Assembly (NCBI RefSeq): GCF_002893765.1 | Contig: NZ_CP025938.1 | Location: 1,426,001 to 1,490,000 of the forward strand | DNA length: 64,000 nucleotides | Reading direction: 5' to 3' | Source of the DNA: Tamlana carrageenivorans | GTDB lineage: Bacteria > Bacteroidota > Bacteroidia > Flavobacteriales > Flavobacteriaceae | In this document: positions 54,492-62,588 of the stretch, in pieces | Layout of the letters: each line of letters opens with the position of its first letter | How positions within the stretch are numbered: the first letter of the stretch is position 1 | Made by a program: the position numbers and the translations under genes | Notes under the pieces: model-generated | The model's database searches: none | Seen by the model: only the letters and a program-made list of their open reading frames with translations | Told to the model about the DNA's origin: nothing

Positions 54492-54583
54492 TAAATTCTG
54501 TGATCGTTTACAATTTCTAAGATACTAGAAATTGTGTTATTACATAGCATGGTTTTGGGAGAAGATATGCTATTTATTTTCTA

Positions 54584-54591
54584 CAAAGCTA
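54584..54591 (-). promoter_or_regulatory. -7 promoter element of rnr
   Basis: On the minus strand TAGCTTTG matches TAnnTTTG, about 92 bp upstream of the rnr ATG. Confidence 0.5.
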
Positions 54592-55548
54592 CGGTTTATA
54601 TTTTAAAGCGATGTTTTGTAAACATTAATTCACAATATATTAAGTAATTTGAACCTGAATTTAGCTTAGTTATTAGTTTAACTTAAGCTTAAAAAAATGA
54701 ATAGACTATATATTTATTTTTAGAAATCACTCCATTTTATAGTTATCCACATATATCTATATATTATTATTTTTCTTTTAAAAATTTAAAAAAACAATGG
54801 TGGTTATTATAGGGTGTTAATAAGTGGTATAACTTTTTTGAGTTTTATTTTGATGGCTTTAAATTTACAGTTTGTTAATAGGTTCTTAACAATAGAATTT
54901 TTTGTAAAAGCTTTATTTTGAATGATTTTAGATTTTATATACACAGTTGTTAACAACTCCATTTAACCACTTTTTACTCATAAGTTTTTTTCATTTTATG
55001 TTTATAGTGATCAATTTTTAGGCTCATAACATTAAAAAAAAAAGTGAGTTAAATATTTGTTTTTTTAGTTCCGGTTTTTGATTGGAAAAATAAATGGATA
55101 TTCAATATTTTTCTTTTAGAAAGTAATCAACAGTTATTAACAAGTTGTTAAAAGTAATATTTAAAGTAATCAACATTCATAAAGGATAGCGGTGATTTTG
55201 GAATAAATATATTCCATTCATTTGATTATGAATTACTTGTATTTTTTAGAATGAAAAGTGTTTGTAAAAAGTCTTTTTGAAGATTATTTTTTGTATAAAA
55301 ATACCAGTCGCTTGTATGATTTGTAGTGGGATTCGGTACCAAATTTATCAAATAAAAAACGAATAGATAATTTGAAAGGTGATTTCATTTTATGATACTA
55401 TCATTTGATACTATCATTTATTTTGAATGATCTTATGAAACTAATTTTTTTAATAGACAATTTTAAGTCCTATATGAGAAAGTCAAGAATCTTGATGCCT
55501 TTATCAAAGCAGTCTACAATCTTAACAAGAAAACAATGATATATTTAG

Positions 55549-55556
55549 TAACTTTG
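55549..55556 (+). promoter_or_regulatory. -7 promoter element of rpiB
   Basis: TAACTTTG matches TAnnTTTG, 27 bp upstream of the rpiB ATG. It is placed at the right edge of the candidate origin. Confidence 0.55.
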
Positions 55557-55583
55557 CTACTTAAAATAATTAGAATTTAAATC

Positions 55584-56018
55584 ATGACAATTTCTATAGG
55601 TAACGATCACGCAGGAACAGAATATAAATTTGCTATTAAGGAACTTCTTGAAGCTAAAGGTTATACTGTAAATAACCATGGAACCGATGCACATGACAGC
55701 GTTGATTACGCCGATTTTGTACATCCAGTGGCCACCGATGTTGTTAACAAGACCTCTACTTATGGTATTCTTATTTGTGGTAGCGCTAATGGTGTGGCTA
55801 TGGCAGCAAACAAACATCAAAAAATTCGTGCTGGTTTATGCTGGAATAAGGAAATTGTACATTTAATAAGAAGTCATAATAACGCTAATATTTTATGTAT
55901 TCCAGCTAGATTTACTGCCATTCCACAAGCTTTAGAAATGGTAGATGTGTTTTTAAATACCGAATTTGAAGGCGGACGTCACCAAACTAGAATAGATAAA
56001 ATTCCTGTTTCTTGCTAA
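55584..56018 (+). CDS. rpiB: Ribose-5-phosphate isomerase B
   Basis: Interconverts ribose 5-phosphate and ribulose 5-phosphate in the pentose phosphate pathway. 144 residues of the RpiB/LacAB fold: N-terminal GNDHAGTEYK, the catalytic Cys in GILICGSANGVAMAANK (about residue 66), and the IRSHNNANILCIPARF segment. It ends where the cation transporter begins (TAA then ATG), so the two are co-transcribed. ATG at 55584. Confidence 0.94.
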   Translation: MTISIGNDHAGTEYKFAIKELLEAKGYTVNNHGTDAHDSVDYADFVHPVATDVVNKTSTYGILICGSANGVAMAANKHQKIRAGLCWNKEIVHLIRSHNNANILCIPARFTAIPQALEMVDVFLNTEFEGGRHQTRIDKIPVSC

Positions 56019-56936
56019 ATGAGTCATCATCATGGGCATCATCATACTCATGATCATCCCGATCTTAAAGGTCGGAATCTGGTTATATCCATACTTTTAA
56101 ATATTGTTATAACGGTTGCTCAAGTTATTGGTGGAATCCTTTCTGGAAGTCTAGCATTACTTAGTGATGCCTTACATAATTTTAGTGATGTAATTTCGTT
56201 AATTATTAGTTATGTCGCTAATAAATTAACCAAGAAAAAAGCATCATTTCAAAAAACCTTTGGATATAAACGTGCCGAAATATTAGCTGCTTTTATTAAT
56301 GCCGCCACTTTAATTATTGTGGCTATTTTATTAATAATTGAAGCCATTAAACGTTTCCATAAACCTGAAATTATTGAATCTAATTTGGTTATTTGGTTAT
56401 CCTTAATAGCTATTATAGGCAATGGTTTTAGTGTGCTTTTACTTAAAAAGGATTCTAAAAGCAATATGAACATGAAAAGTGCCTACATCCATCTTTTAAC
56501 CGATATGATGGCTAGTGTGGCCGTGTTGGTTGGTGGATTACTCATGAAATATTATCAGCTTTTTTGGGTGGATAGTGTGCTTACTTTCGCTATTGCTATT
56601 TACTTAATTTGGATGGGTTTTGATTTGCTAATTAATTCTACCAAGGTTTTAATGCTTTTTACACCATCGTCGGTACCTATTGAAAAAATTGTGGCAGAAA
56701 TTAATGCTTTTAACAGTATTAAAAACGTGCACCACGTTCATGTTTGGCAATTGAATGAAGATGAAGTGCATCTGGAAGCTCATATCGATTTTAGTGAAAA
56801 TATCACCCTATCAGAATTTGATGCCATTTTACACGATATTGAAGATTTGGTTTTTAAAAAGTACGATATCAATCATGTAAACATTCAGCCTGAATACAGT
56901 AAAGATGATGCTAAAGATGTGATCGTTCAAGACTAA
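56019..56936 (+). CDS. Cation diffusion facilitator (zinc/cadmium/cobalt efflux)
   Basis: A 305-residue metal/proton antiporter of the CDF family. The His-rich start MSHHHGHHHTHDHPD is a probable metal-binding tail. Six membrane helices carry the metal-site motifs SDALHNFSDVISL (helix 2) and HLLTDMMASVAVLVGG (helix 5); a cytoplasmic C-terminal domain (about 210-300, HHVHVWQLNEDEVHLEAHIDF) binds further metal. Zinc is the likeliest substrate. Its ATG directly follows the rpiB stop codon. Confidence 0.9.
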   Translation: MSHHHGHHHTHDHPDLKGRNLVISILLNIVITVAQVIGGILSGSLALLSDALHNFSDVISLIISYVANKLTKKKASFQKTFGYKRAEILAAFINAATLIIVAILLIIEAIKRFHKPEIIESNLVIWLSLIAIIGNGFSVLLLKKDSKSNMNMKSAYIHLLTDMMASVAVLVGGLLMKYYQLFWVDSVLTFAIAIYLIWMGFDLLINSTKVLMLFTPSSVPIEKIVAEINAFNSIKNVHHVHVWQLNEDEVHLEAHIDFSENITLSEFDAILHDIEDLVFKKYDINHVNIQPEYSKDDAKDVIVQD

Positions 56937-57040
56937 TTACTGCGTAGGCAGGAATCTCATAATAAAAGGCAGTAGGTATCATTCTATTTAATTTTTCTTA
57001 AATCAAATAAATAAGAAACGCTTTCATATATTTTAACCCC

Positions 57041-57490
57041 ATGACCTTAGATATCAAACTAAAATCTTTTGAAGCTTTAACGACACAAGAACTCTATGAT
57101 GTACTGCAATTAAGGAGCGAAGTTTTTGTGGTAGAACAAGACTGTGTATATCAAGATATTGATGGTAAAGACCAAAAAGCATGGCATGTATTAGGGTTTA
57201 AGGAAGACAAATTAGTGGCTTATACACGTATTTTTAAACCAGGTATTTACTTTGATGAATCTAGTATTGGTCGTGTGGTAGTAGCTAAAAATGAACGACG
57301 CCACCAATATGGTTATCATATTATGGAATTTTCTATAGATGCTATTAAAACACATTTCCGCGAAAGCGTTATAAAAATTTCGGCACAATATTATTTAAAA
57401 GCATTTTATTCCAATCTTGGTTTTAAAGCCGTAGGCGAAACTTATTTGGAAGATGGTATTCCGCATATCGCGATGTTTTATAAGCTTTAA
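57041..57490 (+). CDS. ElaA-like GNAT acetyltransferase
   Basis: A 149-residue GNAT protein of the ElaA type: the family start LYDVLQLRSEVFVVEQDCVYQDIDGKDQKAWHV (quoted as landmarks in residues 18-50), acetyl-CoA loop region RVVVAKNERRHQYGYHIME (about 83-101), and the final NLGFKAVGETYLEDGIPHIAMF. Substrate unknown. It stands alone, 104 bp after the CDF gene. Confidence 0.85.
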   Translation: MTLDIKLKSFEALTTQELYDVLQLRSEVFVVEQDCVYQDIDGKDQKAWHVLGFKEDKLVAYTRIFKPGIYFDESSIGRVVVAKNERRHQYGYHIMEFSIDAIKTHFRESVIKISAQYYLKAFYSNLGFKAVGETYLEDGIPHIAMFYKL

Positions 57491-57646
57491 AGGTTGTATA
57501 CCTTAATGGATAACCTATTTCAAGTCTGAATTTATGGATAATTTTTTTATTTTTTTTATAAAAATTTAATAATCAGTAAGTTGTGATTAAATACTGTAAA
57601 TTTTATTTAAGTTTTAAAAAATAAGTAATTACAAAAATCTGTTAAT

Positions 57647-59560
57647 ATGATATCTAAAATTTTAGGTCTAGCCACATTAATGCTTTTTTTTTCTTGTATC
57701 AAAGAAACAAAGGACGTTCAAAAAAACGTCACGCATTATTCTATCAAACAATTTATGGATAATGAGTCCGTTTACGGTGGGAGTTTTTCTGCAGATAATA
57801 ATAATGTACTGGTTTCAAGTAACCTGTCGGGTATTTTTAATGTGTACAGCATTCCGGCAAGCGGTGGCGAGATAACGCCTATTACAAGTTCTGATAGTAC
57901 TTCAATTTTTAGTACCTCATATTTTCCAAACGACAACAGAATATTATTTTCTACCGATGGAAATGGTAATGAAATAACACATCTTTATGTTAAGCAATTG
58001 GATGGATCCGTTCAGGATTTAACTCCTGGTGAAAATGCTAAATCTAGTTTTTATGGCTGGTCGGGAGATGAAAAATATTTTTACTTTGGATCTAATAAAA
58101 GAGATCCAAACTATTTTGATGTTTATAAATTAGCGATTGATGATTATACTACCACCATGATTTATCAAAATAACGATGGTATGGAGTTTAGTGGCATATC
58201 TAACGATGAAAATTTTATAGCTCTATCAAAATCCATAAATACCAACGATTACGATTTATTTATTTACAATGTTAAAACAAAGGAAATTAATAAAATCAAC
58301 GACCATTTGAGTGCTAATATGGCTCAAGATTTTTCAGAAGATAATTCAACGTTTTATTATACAACCGATGATGGTGGCGAATTTTCATATCTCATGGCAT
58401 ATGATTTACAGTCCAAAGAAAAGAAAAAAGTCATGGAGAAAGCTTGGGATATCTCAGGAATTAGTTTTACTTCAAAAGGCTCTTACATGGTTGTTTATGT
58501 TAACGAAGATGGCAGAAATGCTGTTGAGGTTTTAGATTCCAAAACCATGAAACCTATTAATTTACCAGATTTTAAAGACAGTAGTATTACAAATATCCGT
58601 TTTAGTAAGGATGAAAAATGGATGTGTATGTATGTTGGCGGCACAAACAAACCTTCCGATTTATACACCTATAATTTAGAGACTAAAGAACAGCATAAAT
58701 TAACAAACGTATTAAACGATGCTATAAATATTGACGATTTGGTGACCGCTAAAGTGATACGTTACAAGTCTTTTGATGGTACCGAAATTCCGGCCATTTA
58801 CTATGCGCCACATCATGCCTCTAAGGATAATCAAGTCCCAGCAATGGTTTGGGTGCATGGTGGACCTGGTGGGCAAAGTCGACAACAATTTTCTGCCTTA
58901 ATTCAATATTTAGTCAATCATGGTTATGCGATTCTAGCCGTTAATAACCGCGGAAGTAGTGGTTATGGAAAAACCTTTTATAAAATGGATGATAAAAACC
59001 ATGGCGAAAAAGATTTAAAAGATTGTATTGAAGGCAAAAATTGGTTAGCTAAGCAATCTGAAATAGACGGCAATAAAATAGGAATATTAGGAGGATCGTA
59101 CGGTGGTTTTATGACTATGGCCGCATTAACCTCTACACCCGAAGAATTTAAAGTTGGTGTTAATTTATTTGGAGTTACCAATTGGATGCGTACTTTAAAG
59201 AGTATTCCACCTTATTGGGAAGCTTATAGAACCTCGTTATACTTAGAGTTAGGTGATCCTTTTACCGCCGATTCGGTACGTTTAAAACGTATTTCACCAT
59301 TATTTCATGCCGATAAAGTAACTAAGCCTTTAATTGTTTTACAAGGTTCACAAGACCCTAGGGTGTTACAAATTGAATCGGATGAAATTGTTGAAGCAGT
59401 GCGTAAAAACAATGTGCCTGTAGATTATGTTTTATTTGAAGATGAAGGTCATGGTTTTAGAAAAAAGGAAAATCAAATGGAAGCATACAGTCGAATTCTG
59501 AAGTTTTTAGATACTTATTTAAAAAATGAGCCAGAATCAACCGATACTGCTTTAAAATAA
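57647..59560 (+). CDS. S9-family (prolyl oligopeptidase/acylaminoacyl) peptidase lipoprotein
   Basis: A 637-residue serine peptidase. Lipobox Cys at 17 (LMLFFSC), so it is anchored, probably periplasmic. A WD-like beta-propeller (about 40-370) is followed by an alpha/beta-hydrolase domain with the nucleophile Ser in LGGSYGGFMTM, Asp in LQGSQDPRVL and His in EDEGHGFRKKENQ. The propeller gate restricts it to short peptides. It lies 17 bp upstream of the next gene and may be co-transcribed. ATG at 57647. Confidence 0.9.
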   Translation: MISKILGLATLMLFFSCIKETKDVQKNVTHYSIKQFMDNESVYGGSFSADNNNVLVSSNLSGIFNVYSIPASGGEITPITSSDSTSIFSTSYFPNDNRILFSTDGNGNEITHLYVKQLDGSVQDLTPGENAKSSFYGWSGDEKYFYFGSNKRDPNYFDVYKLAIDDYTTTMIYQNNDGMEFSGISNDENFIALSKSINTNDYDLFIYNVKTKEINKINDHLSANMAQDFSEDNSTFYYTTDDGGEFSYLMAYDLQSKEKKKVMEKAWDISGISFTSKGSYMVVYVNEDGRNAVEVLDSKTMKPINLPDFKDSSITNIRFSKDEKWMCMYVGGTNKPSDLYTYNLETKEQHKLTNVLNDAINIDDLVTAKVIRYKSFDGTEIPAIYYAPHHASKDNQVPAMVWVHGGPGGQSRQQFSALIQYLVNHGYAILAVNNRGSSGYGKTFYKMDDKNHGEKDLKDCIEGKNWLAKQSEIDGNKIGILGGSYGGFMTMAALTSTPEEFKVGVNLFGVTNWMRTLKSIPPYWEAYRTSLYLELGDPFTADSVRLKRISPLFHADKVTKPLIVLQGSQDPRVLQIESDEIVEAVRKNNVPVDYVLFEDEGHGFRKKENQMEAYSRILKFLDTYLKNEPESTDTALK

Positions 59561-59577
59561 AAGTATAATAGCGGTAA

Positions 59578-60471
59578 ATGTTTAGATTAATGATTTTTAA
59601 AAAATTAAAAATTAAGCTGGTACTAATTTTACTGGCTCTAAACTTTGCTTGTTTTAAGAATACAAAGCAGATTCGTATTGAAGACATATCACCTTGGTGT
59701 ATCGTGTCGTTCGATTCTCTAGAACGCCAACCTAAGGCACGTATTGCCATGTTAAAAACTATGGGGTTTTCTAAATATGGTTACAATTGGAAAGAAAATC
59801 ATTTATCCTATATTGAAGAAGAATTTGCTCTTGCTAAAGCCAATAATTTAGAAATTGTATCCATTTTTTTGTGGTTAAATGCCAAAAGAGATAGCATCGG
59901 AAAATTAAGTGCTTTAAATGAACAGTTATTTAATAAGCTCAAATTAATTGATAATAAACCAGAAATATGGTTGAGTTTTAGTGATAATTATTTTGAAAAT
60001 TTATCGCAAGAAGAAGCTTTAAACCGTGCCATCTCATATATCAAATTTGTAAAGGAAAAAGCTGATCAAGTAGGATGTGGTATCGCATTATACAACCATC
60101 ATGGCTGGTTTGGAAATCCTGATAATCAAGTCGACATCATTAAAAAATTACCAGAATATGATTTAAAGATGGTGTATAATTTTCATCATGCTCACGATTA
60201 TTTAGATGATTATCCAAGGATCTTAAAAAAAATAAAGCCTTATTTAACTTATGTTAATTTAAATGGATTACGAAAAGATGGTCCTAAAATATTAACCATA
60301 GGTGAAGGTGATTATGAGTACGACATGATTAAAACGCTGTTAGATGAAGGGTATTATGGACCTTGGGGTATTTTAGGTCATATTAAAACCGAAGATGTAG
60401 AAGTTGTTTTACAAAGAAATATGGCGGGCGTAGAGCGAATAAATCAACGATTAATTGATGATATTAAATAA
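59578..60471 (+). CDS. Xylose-isomerase-like TIM-barrel lipoprotein
   Basis: A 297-residue lipoprotein (lipobox LALNFAC, Cys near 25) with the sugar phosphate isomerase/epimerase TIM barrel: FSKYGYNWKENHLSYI, GIALYNHHGWFGNP (metal-site His), MVYNFHHAHDYLDD and GEGDYEYDMIKTLLDEGYYG. The frame starts at ATG 59578; a second ATG four codons on (MIFKKLKIK) is an equally good start. Its substrate is unknown; relatives in Bacteroidota are annotated as secreted isomerase-like or glycoside-related proteins. Confidence 0.75.
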   Translation: MFRLMIFKKLKIKLVLILLALNFACFKNTKQIRIEDISPWCIVSFDSLERQPKARIAMLKTMGFSKYGYNWKENHLSYIEEEFALAKANNLEIVSIFLWLNAKRDSIGKLSALNEQLFNKLKLIDNKPEIWLSFSDNYFENLSQEEALNRAISYIKFVKEKADQVGCGIALYNHHGWFGNPDNQVDIIKKLPEYDLKMVYNFHHAHDYLDDYPRILKKIKPYLTYVNLNGLRKDGPKILTIGEGDYEYDMIKTLLDEGYYGPWGILGHIKTEDVEVVLQRNMAGVERINQRLIDDIK

Positions 60472-60485
60472 GCTTTCTAAAAGTA

Positions 60486-61346
60486 TTATTTTACTTGATC
60501 ATCCACATAAGTGATAACAATTTCAACGCGTCTGTCAAATTTAGGATCACCGCCTAATGGAAATTTTCTGCGCATGCCTAGGTGTCTCATACGTTTTTTA
60601 CTCACCCCTTTTTTAGCAAAGTAGTTATAAACAAATTCGGCACGGGCTTCAGAAAGGTTGCGTTTTTTCGTTTTTATATCTACGGCATCACGGGTGTTTT
60701 GTGTGCAACATACATGGCCTTGAATGGTGAAATAAATGTCTTTACGGGCTACAAGCGCATCGGCTATCTCTTCAAGATTACGCTGAGATTCGGCGTTAAT
60801 AGTAACTTCACCAGTTTTAAAGTGAATGGTGCTAAAAACTATTTTATCACCTTTTTTACCTTCTTTAATCTTTTCAATGATGGTTTTTTCTTTTTCCTCA
60901 TTTAAAATTTTAACCTCTTCAATAGTTTCTGGCTCTGGAAGTTTAGGTTCCACGATAATTTCAACTTTTCGGTTTAAGCCTCGAATTTTTAAAATATCTT
61001 CTTCTTTTACAATTCTGAGTAAAATTTTTCCTTTGCCATCCACATTAGTAATTAAGCTTTCGCTTATTTTATTGTTTGAAAATATGCTTTTTATGGCATC
61101 AGCACGTTGTTGAGAAAGGATTAAATTATAATTATCGGCGCCGCGATCGTCGCAAAATCCGAATATAGAAATGGATTCTATTTGGATATCATTTAAGGTG
61201 GAAATGAAGAGAAGTAAGCGGTTTTCTTCAGTACTAGGAACATCGTATTTATCGGTCTCAAAATACACTTCATGTGTCAGTGCTTGTTGCGAAAAAGCAC
61301 AGATACACTGGAGTGTTATTAATAAGGATACCAATAATTTAATCAT
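60486..61346 (-). CDS. Protein with two tandem OmpA-like peptidoglycan-binding domains
   Basis: A 286-residue exported protein (signal peptide to about residue 19, CAFSQQ). Two OmpA C-terminal-type domains follow: one at about 28-120 (SISIFGFCDDRGADNYNLILSQQRADAIKSIF) and one at about 170-280 (FTIQGHVCCTQN..., KKRNLSEARAEFVYNYFAKKGVSKKRMRHLGMRRKFPLGGDPKFDRRVEI; landmarks only), joined by a Lys/Glu-rich helical linker. There is no beta-barrel. It should bind cell-wall peptidoglycan. IS982 copy 2 sits 38 bp upstream of its ATG, so its promoter is affected or replaced. Confidence 0.82.
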   Translation of the reverse strand: MIKLLVSLLITLQCICAFSQQALTHEVYFETDKYDVPSTEENRLLLFISTLNDIQIESISIFGFCDDRGADNYNLILSQQRADAIKSIFSNNKISESLITNVDGKGKILLRIVKEEDILKIRGLNRKVEIIVEPKLPEPETIEEVKILNEEKEKTIIEKIKEGKKGDKIVFSTIHFKTGEVTINAESQRNLEEIADALVARKDIYFTIQGHVCCTQNTRDAVDIKTKKRNLSEARAEFVYNYFAKKGVSKKRMRHLGMRRKFPLGGDPKFDRRVEIVITYVDDQVK

Positions 61347-61384
61347 AGTAGGAAGTCATAAGCGATATAAATATAATATTTTTA

Positions 61385-62362
61385 ACCCGTTGTGCATTAT
61401 GATTTAAAAGAAAAAAGTTGTTCATCTTACTGAAAATCAGTAAATTGATTTAACTACAAATCATTAATAATGAACAACTTGAGTGCAAATTACGAAAGAA
61501 TATTGGAAGTATTAAGAAAAATATCGAAAGAACAACTTTTAAGTTATCAAAGACGACAACCAAAGCTTAGTGATTTAGAACTTATCAGTTTGAGTCTTAC
61601 TGCCGAATTTATGGGAATAGATAGTGAAAATGACCTTTTTAGAAAACTTCCAGATTCCCTATTATCAAAAATAGAGAGAAGTGTCTACAATAGAAGAAGA
61701 CGAAAACTAGTTAATAAGCTCAACAGTATCAGGTTAAGCTTAGCTTCCCATTTTAATGAATTTGAAGATTATTTTGTAGTAGATAGTATGCCTTTAGAAG
61801 TTTGTAAATTATCACGCAGTTCTCGTTCAAAGATTTGTAAAGAAAACACTTATGCATTTCCAGATAAAGGTTATTGTGCAGCTCAAAGTTCTAATTATTA
61901 CGGTTATAAACTGCACGCTGTTTGTTCTGTAAATGGTGTCTTTCAAAGTATCGATTTGAGTCCAGCATCTGTACACGATATTAATTATCTTAAAGATATT
62001 AAGATGCAAATAAGCGATTGTACATTAATTGGTGATAAAGGCTATTTATCAACAGAAATACAGCTTAACTTGTTTGAAACCTGTAATATAACGCTAAATA
62101 CACCTATGAGAAGCAATCAAAAAAATTACAAAGTACAGCCTTATGTATTTAGAAAAAAGAGGAAAAGGATAGAAACATTATTTTCACAACTTTGTGACCA
62201 ATTTATGATAAGACGCAATTATGCTAAAACTTTTGAAGGTTTTAAAACAAGAATCGTAGCTAAGATAACTGCTTTAACAACTATTCAGTATATCAATAAG
62301 TTTATTTTTGGGAGAAACATTAATAATATTAAAATTAGCATTATTTAAAATGCACAACGGGT
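61385..62362 (+). mobile_element. IS982-family insertion sequence, copy 2 (978 bp)
   Basis: Same ends and same length as copy 1 at 27731-28708, opposite orientation. TATTTTTA flanks both sides (61377-61384 and 62363-62370), an 8-bp target duplication. It lies between the OmpA-domain gene and the S41 protease. Confidence 0.93.
61470..62348 (+). CDS. IS982-family transposase, copy 2
   Basis: Identical in protein sequence to the transposase at 27745-28623 (292 residues; Asp in VVDSMPLE, Asp in IGDKGYLS, Glu in RIETLFSQ). Intact. The two copies share flank-facing ends, so recombination between them would invert the 33 kb in between, as they lie in opposite orientation. Confidence 0.93.
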   Translation: MNNLSANYERILEVLRKISKEQLLSYQRRQPKLSDLELISLSLTAEFMGIDSENDLFRKLPDSLLSKIERSVYNRRRRKLVNKLNSIRLSLASHFNEFEDYFVVDSMPLEVCKLSRSSRSKICKENTYAFPDKGYCAAQSSNYYGYKLHAVCSVNGVFQSIDLSPASVHDINYLKDIKMQISDCTLIGDKGYLSTEIQLNLFETCNITLNTPMRSNQKNYKVQPYVFRKKRKRIETLFSQLCDQFMIRRNYAKTFEGFKTRIVAKITALTTIQYINKFIFGRNINNIKISII

Positions 62363-62588
62363 TATTTTTAATTTATAAATAGCAAGAAGCTAGGGCATCT
62401 GAATTTTTTATAGATGAACGGGAAGAAATGATGATAATTGGCTGTATGGAATATGCTTTAGGCTATATGCATCAGGGTTATAGCTAATAATATTATAAAG
62501 AGCGTTACAAAGTTACAGAGTATGTTGTGAGGTTGCTCTAAAGCGTAATGCATATGATAGCTTAGAGTCTACAGCTTAAAGTTCTCAA

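Larger units (their letters stand above)
54492..55583. other. oriC: AT-rich non-coding gap, candidate replication origin (oriC)
   Basis: A 1.09-kb gap between divergent rnr and rpiB, the most AT-rich stretch of the window, without ORFs. It contains one perfect DnaA box, TTATCCACA (54743-54751), single-mismatch boxes at 54626-54634 (TAATTCACA), 54815-54823 (minus, TTATTAACA), 54937-54945 (ATATACACA) and 55134-55142 (TTATTAACA), and many poly-A/T tracts suitable as an unwinding region. Gene polarity switches across it, as expected at an origin. The parS-like sites 33-35 kb to the left agree. No dnaA is in the window, so the call rests on sequence and context only. Confidence 0.5.
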
